A stretch of 64,000 bases of DNA from Caballeronia catudaia (GCF_001544755.2 NZ_FCOF02000006.1:186001-250000); one strand, 5' to 3'; shown: positions 48,678-57,919, counted from the first letter of the stretch. Notes: generated by a model not told the origin, from the sequence alone. Made by a program: numbers and translations.

Positions 48678-49751
48678 ATGCCCCCGCACAATACCGATGA
48701 CGTTCGTATCCGTGAGTTGAAAGAACTGACCCCGCCCGCGCATTTGATCCGCGAGTTCCCTTGTGCGGAGCCGGTTTCGGAACTCATCTATAACGCGCGG
48801 CAGTCGATGCATCGCATTCTTCATGGGATGGATGATCGGTTGATCGTCATCGTCGGGCCTTGCTCGATTCATGATCCGAAGGCTGCGCTGGAGTATGCGG
48901 GGAAGTTGATCGAGCAGCGTCGTCGCTTTTCATCGGAGTTGGAGATCGTGATGCGCGTGTACTTCGAGAAGCCGCGTACGACGGTGGGCTGGAAGGGGCT
49001 CATCAACGATCCGTATATGGATAACAGCTTCAAGATCAATGACGGGTTGCGGGCTGCCCGGGAGTTGCTCATGCGTATCAATGAGCTTGGCTTGCCTGCG
49101 GGTACTGAGTATCTCGACATGATTAGTCCGCAGTACATCGCTGATTTGATTTCGTGGGGGGCGATCGGGGCTAGAACGACCGAATCGCAAGTTCATCGTG
49201 AATTGGCATCGGGGTTGTCTTGTCCTGTTGGCTTCAAGAATGGCACGGATGGGAATGTGAAGATCGCCGTCGATGCGATCAAGGCGGCGTCGCAGCCGCA
49301 TCATTTCTTGTCGGTGACCAAGGGCGGGCATTCGGCGATTGTTTCTACTGCGGGGAATGAGGATTGTCACATCATTCTGCGCGGCGGGAAGACGCCTAAT
49401 TATGATGCGGCTAGTGTCGATGCGGCTTGTAGTGATATTGGGAAGGCTGGACTGGCCGCGCGGTTAATGATTGATGCGAGTCATGCGAATAGCTCGAAGA
49501 AGCATGAGAATCAAATTCCGGTTTGTGAGGATATTGGGAGGCAGTTGGCTGCTGGCGATGAAAGAATCGTTGGCGTGATGGTGGAGTCGCATCTTGTTGC
49601 GGGGAGGCAGGATTTGCGGGAGGGGTGTGAGCTTACCTACGGGCAGAGTGTTACTGATGCTTGTATCGGGTGGGATGAGAGTGTGAAGGTGCTGGAGAGG
49701 TTGGCGGAGGCGGTGAAGCAAAGACGCATCGTACGTGGCGGTGGAAACTAG
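48678..49751 (+). CDS. aroG: 3-deoxy-7-phosphoheptulonate synthase (DAHP synthase), class I
   Basis: 357 residues from ATG 48678, with GGAG eight bases upstream. It joins phosphoenolpyruvate and erythrose 4-phosphate, the first step of the shikimate pathway. Signatures include VIVGPCSIHDPKAALEYA, MRVYFEKPRTTVGWKGLIND, WGAIGARTTESQVHRELASG, SCPVGFKNGTDGNVKIA and MIDASHANSSKKHENQ (metal-site His). Which feedback type (Phe, Tyr or Trp) cannot be told. The symbol is for the family; it could equally be named aroF or aroH. Expression is very probably set by the attenuator just upstream. Its codon use (many GGG, TTG and NNT codons) differs from the GGC/CTC-rich neighbours. Confidence 0.96.
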   Translation: MPPHNTDDVRIRELKELTPPAHLIREFPCAEPVSELIYNARQSMHRILHGMDDRLIVIVGPCSIHDPKAALEYAGKLIEQRRRFSSELEIVMRVYFEKPRTTVGWKGLINDPYMDNSFKINDGLRAARELLMRINELGLPAGTEYLDMISPQYIADLISWGAIGARTTESQVHRELASGLSCPVGFKNGTDGNVKIAVDAIKAASQPHHFLSVTKGGHSAIVSTAGNEDCHIILRGGKTPNYDAASVDAACSDIGKAGLAARLMIDASHANSSKKHENQIPVCEDIGRQLAAGDERIVGVMVESHLVAGRQDLREGCELTYGQSVTDACIGWDESVKVLERLAEAVKQRRIVRGGGN

Positions 49752-49763
49752 AAAATCTGACAT

Positions 49764-49801
49764 TGGCGAGGTACGCTAGAAAGATTCTTCATACCTCGCC
49801 A
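49764..49801. terminator. shared terminator between aroG and the HEPN-motif gene
   Basis: TGGCGAGGTA (49764-49773) and TACCTCGCCA (49792-49801) are perfectly complementary with an 18-base loop. They lie between two convergent genes. T-rich sequence is modest on both sides (ATTT, and TTTTC a few bases out on the minus strand). Confidence 0.6.
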
Positions 49802-49811
49802 TTTAAGATCG

Positions 49812-50885
49812 CTAGAGTAGAATTGGGTCCGACGCCTTGATCGCGTTTTTTAGTTCGCTTAAATAAATCGCGTGCTCTTTGTACAGCTTTATTTTCACAC
49901 GCGATTCAGCGCTCCGACGAGCCGCATTACGGTAGTCTCGGCAAAGCGCAACCCTCAGATTCGCTTCCAATGACACCAATTCTAAGAATCTCTCTTGGCC
50001 AAGCAGGACTGATCCAATTTGAGAAAATCGTTCACTCCCACGCGAAGATAGCATTTGCAGTATCTCAGCATAATTAACTAGTATCTCTAAGCGCAAAAAC
50101 TCCGATCTCTTCGCCTCACGTAGCGATTGATGAACAGGAGAACGAGGTTCTCCTGGCCTTAAAATTTGCTCAACGATTTCATAGAGAGCGAGCATTAACT
50201 TTCGAGAGCTCCGAATCAAAGAGTCAAATCGTTCGCTCTTAAGATCGCAAAAGCTTGCCTCATGCACGATAATATGACGGCGTTGAAGCAATTCTTCTAT
50301 ATCTTGTAGCAACGCACTTACATCCGAAATCGGAAGAGAGACTGGGTAGAAGCTGAACTCCGTCAATCCAAAGCTCGTATACGAGTCAATCTCAGATAAA
50401 TCTTCGCGCGACATATCCGGATCGCTTTCCTCTTTGAACTCCTTGATTTCGCCAAGAACGGTCAAGAATGCGCCGGAATTCTCGTTATCACCAAGCAGTG
50501 CGTCGAGATGTGAAATTATATGCGAAATGCTACTGACAGGTAAAAGATGTGCAATGTATTCGCCATAGCTTATTTTGTTATCGCTGAGTGCTTTTGTTAG
50601 TTTGAGATCGAATTTTAATGGTGCTTTGAACTTATCGATTCTACTGACATATGGCTCGCCGTGATCGACCAGTTTTCGAATTGCGTCTCGCACGGATACT
50701 TCGAGGCACGCTGCGATGCCCGCTAGACTAAGAGAATTTGCAACCTCTTCTTGTTTTTGATATCCAGATAAGAACAGCTCGATTTCCCAAAGCTCAGCAA
50801 GGCCACGCTCGCCTGTGTGCATCGCGCGAAGCTTCTTTTCCTTGATCTCCTTCAATAAGTCTCTTGCTAAGATAGCTTTATTCAT
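49812..50885 (-). CDS. unknown protein with HEPN-type R-x4-H motif, probably acquired
   Basis: 357 residues, mostly helical. I recognise no named family. Residues 196-210 read DIEELLQRRHIIVHEA, where R203-H-I-I-V-H208 is the R-x4-H signature of HEPN ribonucleases, preceded by the common E-x-x-x-R-R context. Residues about 145-175 are acidic. The gene is much AT-richer than its surroundings: 22 of 60 bases are G or C in 50521-50580, against 43 of 60 in 53461-53520. A run of ten T (minus strand) lies six bases before the ATG and there is no ribosome binding site. It follows the PduO gene by 35 bases on the same strand. No antitoxin gene is adjacent. An RNase or defence role is inference. Confidence 0.75.
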   Translation of the reverse strand: MNKAILARDLLKEIKEKKLRAMHTGERGLAELWEIELFLSGYQKQEEVANSLSLAGIAACLEVSVRDAIRKLVDHGEPYVSRIDKFKAPLKFDLKLTKALSDNKISYGEYIAHLLPVSSISHIISHLDALLGDNENSGAFLTVLGEIKEFKEESDPDMSREDLSEIDSYTSFGLTEFSFYPVSLPISDVSALLQDIEELLQRRHIIVHEASFCDLKSERFDSLIRSSRKLMLALYEIVEQILRPGEPRSPVHQSLREAKRSEFLRLEILVNYAEILQMLSSRGSERFSQIGSVLLGQERFLELVSLEANLRVALCRDYRNAARRSAESRVKIKLYKEHAIYLSELKNAIKASDPILL

Positions 50886-50920
50886 AATTCAAAAAAAAAA
50901 CACAAACACACAGTAAAGAC

Positions 50921-51466
50921 TTAGCGTTTCCATGTAACATCCGCACGACCGTCGGCACGGTTCGCGATTCTAGCCAGGATAAACAACAAATCCGAGAGCC
51001 GATTTACATACCTCCGCGGCACCTCATGAACTCCCGCAGATTCGGCACGCCCCAGCGCGACAATCGCTCTCTCCGCCCTCCGACAAACCGTCCTCGCGAC
51101 GTGAGCAAGAGCCGCAGCCCTAGACCCACCCGGCAAAATAAACTCCTTCAACGGCGGCAGCGTGGCGTTGTACTCTGCAAGCCAGGCATCCAGTCGGGCA
51201 AGATGAGAATTCTGAATCATCGAATGCCCGGGAATCGATAGCTCTCCACCCAGATCAAACAAATCGTTCTGAATCTGCGTCAACGCATCCCGCACATCAG
51301 AAGGCATCGGCTCATACAACAAAACGCCGATACACGAATTCAACTCATCGACATCCCCAATCGCGGCGATGCGCGCATCGTCCTTCGATACGCGGCTCCC
51401 ATCGCCAAGCCCGGTGGTTCCATCATCACCGGTGCGCGTGGCGATCTTGCTCAAGCGGTTTCCCAT
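50921..51466 (-). CDS. cob(I)yrinic acid a,c-diamide adenosyltransferase, PduO type
   Basis: 181 residues from ATG 51466, with GGGAGG six bases upstream. It forms the Co-C bond of adenosylcobalamin with ATP. ATRTGDDGTTGLGDGSRVSK is the ATP-binding N-terminus, DVDELNSCIGVLL follows, and VCRRAERAIVALG with RYVNRLSDLLFILAR is the cobalamin-binding signature. It stands apart from other cobalamin genes. Confidence 0.95.
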   Translation of the reverse strand: MGNRLSKIATRTGDDGTTGLGDGSRVSKDDARIAAIGDVDELNSCIGVLLYEPMPSDVRDALTQIQNDLFDLGGELSIPGHSMIQNSHLARLDAWLAEYNATLPPLKEFILPGGSRAAALAHVARTVCRRAERAIVALGRAESAGVHEVPRRYVNRLSDLLFILARIANRADGRADVTWKR

Positions 51467-51719
51467 CACTGCCTCCCAGGTCAAGGCCCATTATAGGCAC
51501 GGCCTCAACGCCGGAAACCCTGCCCCACCGGGCTTCTCCGCACGGGCGTAAAATGAGATGAACACCGCACGGCGCTCGCGGAAAAAAGAGCCGGCGATAA
51601 ACGCACAAAGCATCACGCGGGAATTCCGCAACGCCCACATCAAGCGCGAGCGAACACGCATCCACCCGGCGAAAATCCGCAAAAAAGCAAACAAACAAAG
51701 CCGCACCCGGAGACACCTT

Positions 51720-53138
51720 GTGAACCACCCCACCGAACGCCCAGCCTTCCAGAAACGCCCCTTCCCCGCCGCGCTTCTCGAATTGTTGAAGCAAAACTTC
51801 GCCGACCGCGTCTCGACCGCACAAGCCGTCCGCGAACACCACGGCCGCGACGAATCCCCGTTCGACCCGCAACTCCCCGACGCCGTCGTCTACGCGCGCA
51901 GCACCGACGAAGTGCAAACCATCGTCAAACTCTGCGCCGAACACGACGTCCCGATCATCCCCTACGGCAACGGTTCATCACTCGAAGGCCATCTGCTCGC
52001 GGTGCAAGGCGGCGTGTCCATCGACCTGTCGGAAATGAACCAGGTCGTCTCGATCAACGCCGAAGACCTCACCGTCACCGTGCAACCCGGCATCTCCCGC
52101 AAGCAACTGAACGAAGCCCTCAAAGACACCGGCCTCTTCTTCCCGATCGATCCCGGCGCGGACGCGAGCATCGGCGGCATGTCGGCGACGCGCGCATCGG
52201 GCACGAACGCCGTACGCTACGGCACGATGCGCGAAAACGTCCTCGGCCTCACCGTCGTCACCGCCGATGGCCGCGTCATCAAAACCGGCACGCGCGCGCG
52301 CAAATCGTCGGCGGGCTACGACCTCACGCGCCTTTTCGTCGGCTCGGAAGGCACGCTCGGCGTCATCACCGAAATCACCGTGCGCCTCTATCCGCAGCCC
52401 GAAGCGATCTCGGCGGCCGTGTGCGCGTTTCCGTCGATGGGCGACGCCGTGCGCGCCGTCATCGAAACGATCCAGATGGGCGTGCCGATCGCGCGCGTCG
52501 AGTTCGTCGACAAGCTCGCCGTGCGCGCGATCAACCGTCACTCGAATCTGACGCTGCGTGAAGCGCCGATGCTGTTCTTTGAATTCCACGGCACCGAATC
52601 GGGCGTGCTGGAACAGGCGCAGACGGTGCAGGACATCGTCGCGGCAAACAAGGGCGAGGACTTCGAATGGGCGACGCGCCCCGAAGACCGCAGCCGCCTC
52701 TGGAACGCGCGCCACTCCGCCTACTTCGCAATGCTGCAACTGAAGCCCGGCTGCCGCGCCGTCACGACCGACGTCTGCGTGCCGATCTCGCGCCTCGCCG
52801 AATGCGTCGAGGAAACGGAGAAGGATTTGCAAGGCTCTTACTTGCCGAGCCCGATCGTCGGCCATGTCGGCGACGGCAACTTCCATGTCGCAATGCTGCT
52901 CGATCCGGCCAGGCCCGAAGAGCTGGAAGAAGCGGAGCGCATCAATCGACGCATCGTCGGACGCGCGCTGAAGATGGGCGGCACCTGCACCGGCGAGCAC
53001 GGCGTCGGGTTGCACAAGATGGGTTTCATGATCGACGAGCACGGCGAAGACGCCGTCGCCGTGATGCGCTCGATCAAGCAGGCGCTCGATCCCAAAAACC
53101 TGATGAACCCGGGGAAAATCTTCTCTTTCGAAGGCTGA
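51720..53138 (+). CDS. FAD-binding oxidase, D-lactate dehydrogenase (cytochrome)-like
   Basis: 472 residues from GTG 51720, which has GGAGA upstream; the frame is open from 51558 but that part (Arg/Lys-rich) is probably not translated. The FAD domain has VPIIPYGNGSSLEGHLLAVQ, GADASIGGMSATRASGTNAV and GTRARKSSAGYDLTRLFVGS. The C-terminal substrate domain has IVGHVGDGNFHVAMLLDP and GGTCTGEHGVGLHKMGFM. It oxidises a D-2-hydroxy acid, most likely D-lactate. It lies 67 bases ahead of glcD and is probably in the same operon. Confidence 0.9.
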   Translation: MNHPTERPAFQKRPFPAALLELLKQNFADRVSTAQAVREHHGRDESPFDPQLPDAVVYARSTDEVQTIVKLCAEHDVPIIPYGNGSSLEGHLLAVQGGVSIDLSEMNQVVSINAEDLTVTVQPGISRKQLNEALKDTGLFFPIDPGADASIGGMSATRASGTNAVRYGTMRENVLGLTVVTADGRVIKTGTRARKSSAGYDLTRLFVGSEGTLGVITEITVRLYPQPEAISAAVCAFPSMGDAVRAVIETIQMGVPIARVEFVDKLAVRAINRHSNLTLREAPMLFFEFHGTESGVLEQAQTVQDIVAANKGEDFEWATRPEDRSRLWNARHSAYFAMLQLKPGCRAVTTDVCVPISRLAECVEETEKDLQGSYLPSPIVGHVGDGNFHVAMLLDPARPEELEEAERINRRIVGRALKMGGTCTGEHGVGLHKMGFMIDEHGEDAVAVMRSIKQALDPKNLMNPGKIFSFEG

Positions 53139-53205
53139 CGAAGTCGCGCAAGATGCACGCATGAAGACAAGCGCACTGACAGCGCAGGCATCAACTGGAG
53201 GAGAC

Positions 53206-54750
53206 ATGAACGCACCCGACGAGCTCAAGCACGAGCAGATGTCGCCGAATCTGCCGCACGAAGAAGCCGCAGCGCTGACCGAAGAGCAACTCGCCGCGCG
53301 TCAGCGCGAAGTCGTGCAGGCGCTGATGGCCGTGCTGCCGACGCACTGTCTGCTCTTTCGCGAGGAAGACACGGCGGCCTATGAATGCGATGGCCTCGCC
53401 GCCTATCGCCGCCTGCCGCTCGCGGTCGCGCTGCCGGAAACCGAGGCGCAGGTTCAGCGCGTCGTGCAGATCTGCGCGCGTCTTGCCATTCCGATCGTCC
53501 CGCGCGGCGCGGGCACCGGACTGTCGGGCGGCGCCATGCCGATCCGCCACGGCATCGTGTTGTCGCTTGCGCGCTTTCGGAAAATCGTCGAAGTCGATCC
53601 CTACGCGCGCACCGCAACCGTGCAGCCCGGCGTACGAAACCTCGCCATTTCGGAAGCCGCCGCGCCCTACGGCCTGTACTACGCGCCCGATCCGTCGTCG
53701 CAGATTGCGTGCACGATCGGCGGCAACGTCTCCGAAAACTCCGGCGGCGTGCATTGCCTGAAATACGGACTCACCGTCCACAACGTGCTGCGCGTGCGCG
53801 CGGTGACGATGGACGGCGATGTCGTCGAGTTCGGCTCGCTCGGACCCGACGCGCCCGGCCTCGATCTGCTCGCGGTGCTGATCGGCAGCGAAGGCATGTT
53901 TGCGATCGTCACCGAGATCACCGTCAAGCTGATTCCGAAGCCGCAGACGGCGCAAGTCATCATGGCGAGCTTCGACGATGTCGTGAAAGGCGGCAACGCG
54001 GTCGCGGCGATCATCGCGGCGGGCATCATCCCGGCCGGCCTGGAAATGATGGACAAACCCGCGACGCGCGCCGTCGAAGAGTTCGTCAACGCGGGCTACG
54101 ATCTCGACGCCGCCGCGATCCTGCTGTGCGAATCCGACGGCACGCACGACGAAGTCGCCGAGGAAATCGTCCGCATGACGGCCGTCTTGCGCGAGCACGG
54201 CGCGGCGCGCATCCAGATTTCCCGTTCGGAGACCGAGCGCCTCAAGTTCTGGTCGGGCCGCAAGAACGCGTTCCCGGCCGCCGGCCGCATCTCGCCGGAC
54301 TACTACTGCATGGACGGCACCGTGCCGCGCCGCGCGATCGGGCCGCTGCTCGCGCGCATCGAAGAGATGGAGAAGAAGTACGCGCTGCGCTGCATCAACG
54401 TGTTCCATGCCGGCGACGGCAACATGCATCCGCTCATTCTCTTCAACGGCAACGATCTCGACGAATGGCACCGCGCGGAAGCGTTCGGCTCGGACATTCT
54501 GGAAACGTGCGTCGAGCTGGGCGGCACGGTGACGGGCGAGCATGGCGTGGGCATCGAGAAAATCAATTCGATGTGCGTGCAGTTTTCGCCCGAAGAACGC
54601 GACGCGTTTTTCGCCGTGAAGCGCGCATTCGACCCGCCCGGCCTGCTCAATCCCGACAAGGGCATCCCGACGCGCGCGCGCTGCGCCGAATACGGCAAGA
54701 TGCATGTCCGGGGCGGGCTGCTGCCGCATCCGGAGTTGCCGCGCTTCTAG
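53206..54750 (+). CDS. glcD: glycolate oxidase FAD subunit
   Basis: 514 residues from ATG 53206 with a strong GGAGGAG site; an in-frame ATG at 53161 lacks one. The FAD domain has IVPRGAGTGLSGGAMPIRHG and CTIGGNVSENSGGVHCLKYG. The substrate domain has CINVFHAGDGNMHPLILFNG and TVTGEHGVGIEKINSMCVQF. It is the catalytic flavoprotein of the glycolate dehydrogenase complex GlcDEF, which turns glycolate into glyoxylate and passes electrons to the respiratory chain. Confidence 0.96.
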   Translation: MNAPDELKHEQMSPNLPHEEAAALTEEQLAARQREVVQALMAVLPTHCLLFREEDTAAYECDGLAAYRRLPLAVALPETEAQVQRVVQICARLAIPIVPRGAGTGLSGGAMPIRHGIVLSLARFRKIVEVDPYARTATVQPGVRNLAISEAAAPYGLYYAPDPSSQIACTIGGNVSENSGGVHCLKYGLTVHNVLRVRAVTMDGDVVEFGSLGPDAPGLDLLAVLIGSEGMFAIVTEITVKLIPKPQTAQVIMASFDDVVKGGNAVAAIIAAGIIPAGLEMMDKPATRAVEEFVNAGYDLDAAAILLCESDGTHDEVAEEIVRMTAVLREHGAARIQISRSETERLKFWSGRKNAFPAAGRISPDYYCMDGTVPRRAIGPLLARIEEMEKKYALRCINVFHAGDGNMHPLILFNGNDLDEWHRAEAFGSDILETCVELGGTVTGEHGVGIEKINSMCVQFSPEERDAFFAVKRAFDPPGLLNPDKGIPTRARCAEYGKMHVRGGLLPHPELPRF

Positions 54751-54859
54751 GCGGAGGATCGCGTTCCGCTATCCACGTTTCACCGGGTATTGCGCCGTTA
54801 AGCGGCCGGTACAATCGACCGGGCAGCCCAACAGAAATCGAAATACGAGCGGAACACGC

Positions 54860-55948
54860 ATGGAACAGGACGACATCGTCGCCGGCTGGTCGGAGAGGAT
54901 CGCTCGGGCGACCGAATCCGGCGCGCTGCTGCGTATCCGCGGCGGCGGCACGAAGGACTGGTACGGTCAGACGCTCCAGGGAGAAATCCTCGACACGCGC
55001 GCGTATCGCGGGATCATCGCCTACGATCCGGCTGAACTCGTCATTACCGCGAAGAGCGGCACGCCGCTCGCGGAAATCGAAGCCGCGCTGCGCGAACACA
55101 ACCAGATGCTGCCGTTCGAGCCGCCCCACTTCGGGCGCAACGCGACGCTCGGCGGCTGCATCGCCGCGGGGCTCGCGGGCCCGCGCCGCGCGTGGACCGG
55201 CGCGCCGCGCGATTTCGTGCTCGGCGCGGTCGTGATGAACGGGCACGGCCAGGTGCTGCACTTCGGCGGGCAAGTGGTGAAGAACGTCGCGGGCTACGAC
55301 GTGTCGCGCCTGCTCGCGGGTTCGCTCGGCACGCTCGGGCTGATTCTCGAATTGTCGATCAAGGTGCTGCCGCGCCCCGTCGCGGAAGCCACGCTCAAGT
55401 TCGACATGCACGCGACCGACGGCGTGCGCAAGCTCAACGAATGGGGCGGCCATCCGCTGCCGATCTGCGGCAGCGCGTGGCGCGACGGCACGCTGGCGCT
55501 GCGTCTCGCGGGCGCGGAAGCGGCCGTCAAGACCGCGCGCAACACGCTCGGCGGCGAGGTGGTCGATGCCGTCGAAGCCGACCGTTTCTGGATCGGCATG
55601 CGCGAACAGACCGATCCGTTCTTCGCCGTAATCGAGCCGCGTTCGGCGCTGTGGCGGCTCGCATTGCCGTCGATCGCGGAGCCGCTGCACCTGCCGGGCG
55701 CGCAGTTGATGGAATGGGGCGGCGCGCAGCGCTGGTGGATCACCGACACCGACCCGCAAACCGTGCGCATCAGCGCGAAGCAGGCGGGCGGTCACGCGAC
55801 GATCTTCCGCGCGGGCTCCGCCTACGATCGCAATGCGGGCGTCTTCACGCCGCTGCCCGCGCCACTGATGAAGATTCATCGCGGATTGAAAGCCGCATTC
55901 GATCCGGCGCGCATCTTCAATCGCGCGCGTTTGTATCCCGACTTTTAG
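54860..55948 (+). CDS. glcE: glycolate oxidase FAD-binding subunit
   Basis: 362 residues from ATG 54860. It is a second, shorter FAD_binding_4 protein: LLRIRGGGTKDWYGQTLQGE, FGRNATLGGCIAAGLAGPRR and FGGQVVKNVAGYDVSRLLAG, then SLGTLGLILELSIKVLP. The C-terminal region ends RGLKAAFDPARIFNRARLYP. The catalytic C-terminal FAD-oxidase histidines of GlcD are absent, as in other GlcE subunits. It starts 109 bases after glcD. Confidence 0.95.
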   Translation: MEQDDIVAGWSERIARATESGALLRIRGGGTKDWYGQTLQGEILDTRAYRGIIAYDPAELVITAKSGTPLAEIEAALREHNQMLPFEPPHFGRNATLGGCIAAGLAGPRRAWTGAPRDFVLGAVVMNGHGQVLHFGGQVVKNVAGYDVSRLLAGSLGTLGLILELSIKVLPRPVAEATLKFDMHATDGVRKLNEWGGHPLPICGSAWRDGTLALRLAGAEAAVKTARNTLGGEVVDAVEADRFWIGMREQTDPFFAVIEPRSALWRLALPSIAEPLHLPGAQLMEWGGAQRWWITDTDPQTVRISAKQAGGHATIFRAGSAYDRNAGVFTPLPAPLMKIHRGLKAAFDPARIFNRARLYPDF

Positions 55949-55956
55949 GCGCATCG

Positions 55957-57183
55957 ATGCAAACCAATCTCGCCGACTTCATTCGCGGCACCGCAGACGG
56001 CGACGAAGCCGACGCCATCCTGCGCAAATGCGTGCACTGCGGCTTCTGCACGGCCACGTGCCCGACGTATCAATTGCTCGGCGACGAGCTCGACGGGCCG
56101 CGCGGTCGCATCTATCTGATGAAGCAGATGTTCGAAGGCGCGCCGGTCACGCGCAGCACGCAACTGCATCTGGACCGCTGCCTCACGTGCCGCAACTGCG
56201 AGAGCACATGCCCGTCGGGCGTGCAGTACGGCAAGCTCGTCGAGATCGGGCGCAAGGTCGTCGAAGAGAAAGTCGAGCGGCCGATGCGTCAGCGGCTGCA
56301 ACGGCGCTTTCTCGCGAGCTTTCTGCCGAACAGCACGCTCTTCACGCCCGCGATGAAGCTCGGCCAGCAGTTTCGCGGCATCCTTCCGCGCAAGCTGCGC
56401 GCGAAGATTCCGGTTCCCGAGCGGCCGCTCGCGGCGCCCACGAACAAGCACGAACGCAAGATGCTGATGCTCGCCGGCTGCGTGCAGCCCGCGATGATGC
56501 CTAACGTCAACACGGCGACCGCGCGCGTGTTCGACGCGCTCGGCATCGAGATCGTCACGGCGCCGGGCGCGGGCTGCTGCGGCGCGATCCGCCTGCATCT
56601 CGGCTACAACGACGACGCGCTCGACGACGTGCGCAACAACATCGACGCATGGTGGCCGTACGTGGAAAGCGGCGTCGAGGCGATCGTGATGAACGCATCG
56701 GGCTGCGGCGCGACCGTGAAGGAATACGCACACTTGTTGCGTCACGATCCGGCGTACGCGGAGAAGGCGCGGCGCATCGTCGAGCTGACGCGCGATCTCG
56801 CCGAAATCCTGCCGATGTACGAAGAAGAGCTGGTCGGGCTTGCGCGGCGGCGCGGCGTGCACACCGTGGCGTTTCATCCGCCGTGCACGTTGCAGCACGG
56901 CCAGCAGATTCGCGGACGCGTCGAGCATCTGCTGACCGCGCTCGGCCTCGAAGTGCGCCTGCCCGCGGACAGCCATCTGTGCTGCGGATCGGCGGGAACG
57001 TATTCGGTCCTGCAGCCGAAATTGTCGTACACGCTGCGCAACCAGAAGCTGGACCGGCTGGAAAAGCTGGAGTCGCAGTTGATCGTGTCGGCGAACGTCG
57101 GCTGCATCGCGCATCTGCAAAGCGGCACGTCGACGCCCGTCACGCACTGGATCCAACTGCTGGAGCATCTGCTTTATGGATGA
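55957..57183 (+). CDS. glcF: glycolate oxidase iron-sulfur subunit
   Basis: 408 residues from ATG 55957, nine bases after glcE. Two [4Fe-4S] motifs are complete: CVHCGFCTATCPTYQLLGDE and CLTCRNCESTCPSGVQYG. Two CCG-type domains follow (CVQPAMMPNVN with GAGCCGAIRLHLG, and FHPPCTLQHGQQ with LCCGSAGTYSVLQP). It passes electrons from the flavoprotein subunits to the membrane. The gene order glcD-glcE-glcF is standard. Confidence 0.97.
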   Translation: MQTNLADFIRGTADGDEADAILRKCVHCGFCTATCPTYQLLGDELDGPRGRIYLMKQMFEGAPVTRSTQLHLDRCLTCRNCESTCPSGVQYGKLVEIGRKVVEEKVERPMRQRLQRRFLASFLPNSTLFTPAMKLGQQFRGILPRKLRAKIPVPERPLAAPTNKHERKMLMLAGCVQPAMMPNVNTATARVFDALGIEIVTAPGAGCCGAIRLHLGYNDDALDDVRNNIDAWWPYVESGVEAIVMNASGCGATVKEYAHLLRHDPAYAEKARRIVELTRDLAEILPMYEEELVGLARRRGVHTVAFHPPCTLQHGQQIRGRVEHLLTALGLEVRLPADSHLCCGSAGTYSVLQPKLSYTLRNQKLDRLEKLESQLIVSANVGCIAHLQSGTSTPVTHWIQLLEHLLYG

Positions 57184-57223
57184 GCGATTCGTATAATGGC
57201 CGGATGATTCTGAAGGCTGTCAC

Positions 57224-57919
57224 ATGTCCATCGCTGAACACTTGGAAGAAGTCCGCCAGCGCATCGCGAAGGCCGCGCACGACGCGTCGCGCGATGCGTC
57301 GTCGGTCGCGCTGCTCGCCGTGTCGAAAACCTTTCCCGCCGACGACGTGCGCGCCGCCTTCGATGCCGGCCAGCGCGCGTTCGGCGAAAACTACGTGCAG
57401 GAAGGCATCGCGAAGATCGCGGCGCTCGCCGATGTGCGCGGCGAGATCGAATGGCATTTCATCGGGCCGATGCAATCGAACAAGACGAAGCTCGTCGCGG
57501 AGCAGTTCGACTGGGTGCACTCCGTCGACCGGCTGAAGATCGCCGAGCGGCTGTCCGCGCAGCGTCCCGAAGGCGCGAGCGCGCTCAACGTGTGCATTCA
57601 GGTGAACGTGAGCGGCGAGCAGTCGAAAAGCGGCGTCGAGCCGGATGAAGCCGCCGCACTCGCTCACGCGGTGGCTGCGCTACCGGGCTTGCGCTTGCGC
57701 GGTCTGATGGCGATCCCCGAACCCGCCGACACGCTGGATGCGCAACGCGCACCTCACGCGCGCCTGCGCGAGCTAATGGACGCGTTGCGCGCCGACGGCC
57801 TCGATCTCGACACGCTCTCGATGGGCATGTCCGCCGATCTCGAAGCCGCCGTGCTCGAAGGCGCGACGATGGTGCGCATCGGCACCGCGATTTTCGGCGC
57901 ACGGACTTACACCACCTGA
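57224..57919 (+). CDS. yggS: PLP homeostasis protein YggS
   Basis: 231 residues. It is an alanine-racemase-like barrel that binds PLP but has no known catalytic activity, and it balances PLP and amino-acid pools. The PLP Lys is in LLAVSKTFPADDV, followed by FGENYVQEG, WHFIGPMQSNKTKL, SVDRLKIAERLS and LSMGMSADLEAAVLEGATMV. TATAAT lies at 57192-57197, 27 bases before the start. proC follows 14 bases later, its usual partner. Confidence 0.95.
   Translation: MSIAEHLEEVRQRIAKAAHDASRDASSVALLAVSKTFPADDVRAAFDAGQRAFGENYVQEGIAKIAALADVRGEIEWHFIGPMQSNKTKLVAEQFDWVHSVDRLKIAERLSAQRPEGASALNVCIQVNVSGEQSKSGVEPDEAAALAHAVAALPGLRLRGLMAIPEPADTLDAQRAPHARLRELMDALRADGLDLDTLSMGMSADLEAAVLEGATMVRIGTAIFGARTYTT

Noticed and set aside
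49752..50920. Toxin-antitoxin pair
   Set aside because: Only one ORF fits in the island; the neighbouring PduO gene is a complete housekeeping enzyme and no second small gene is seen.
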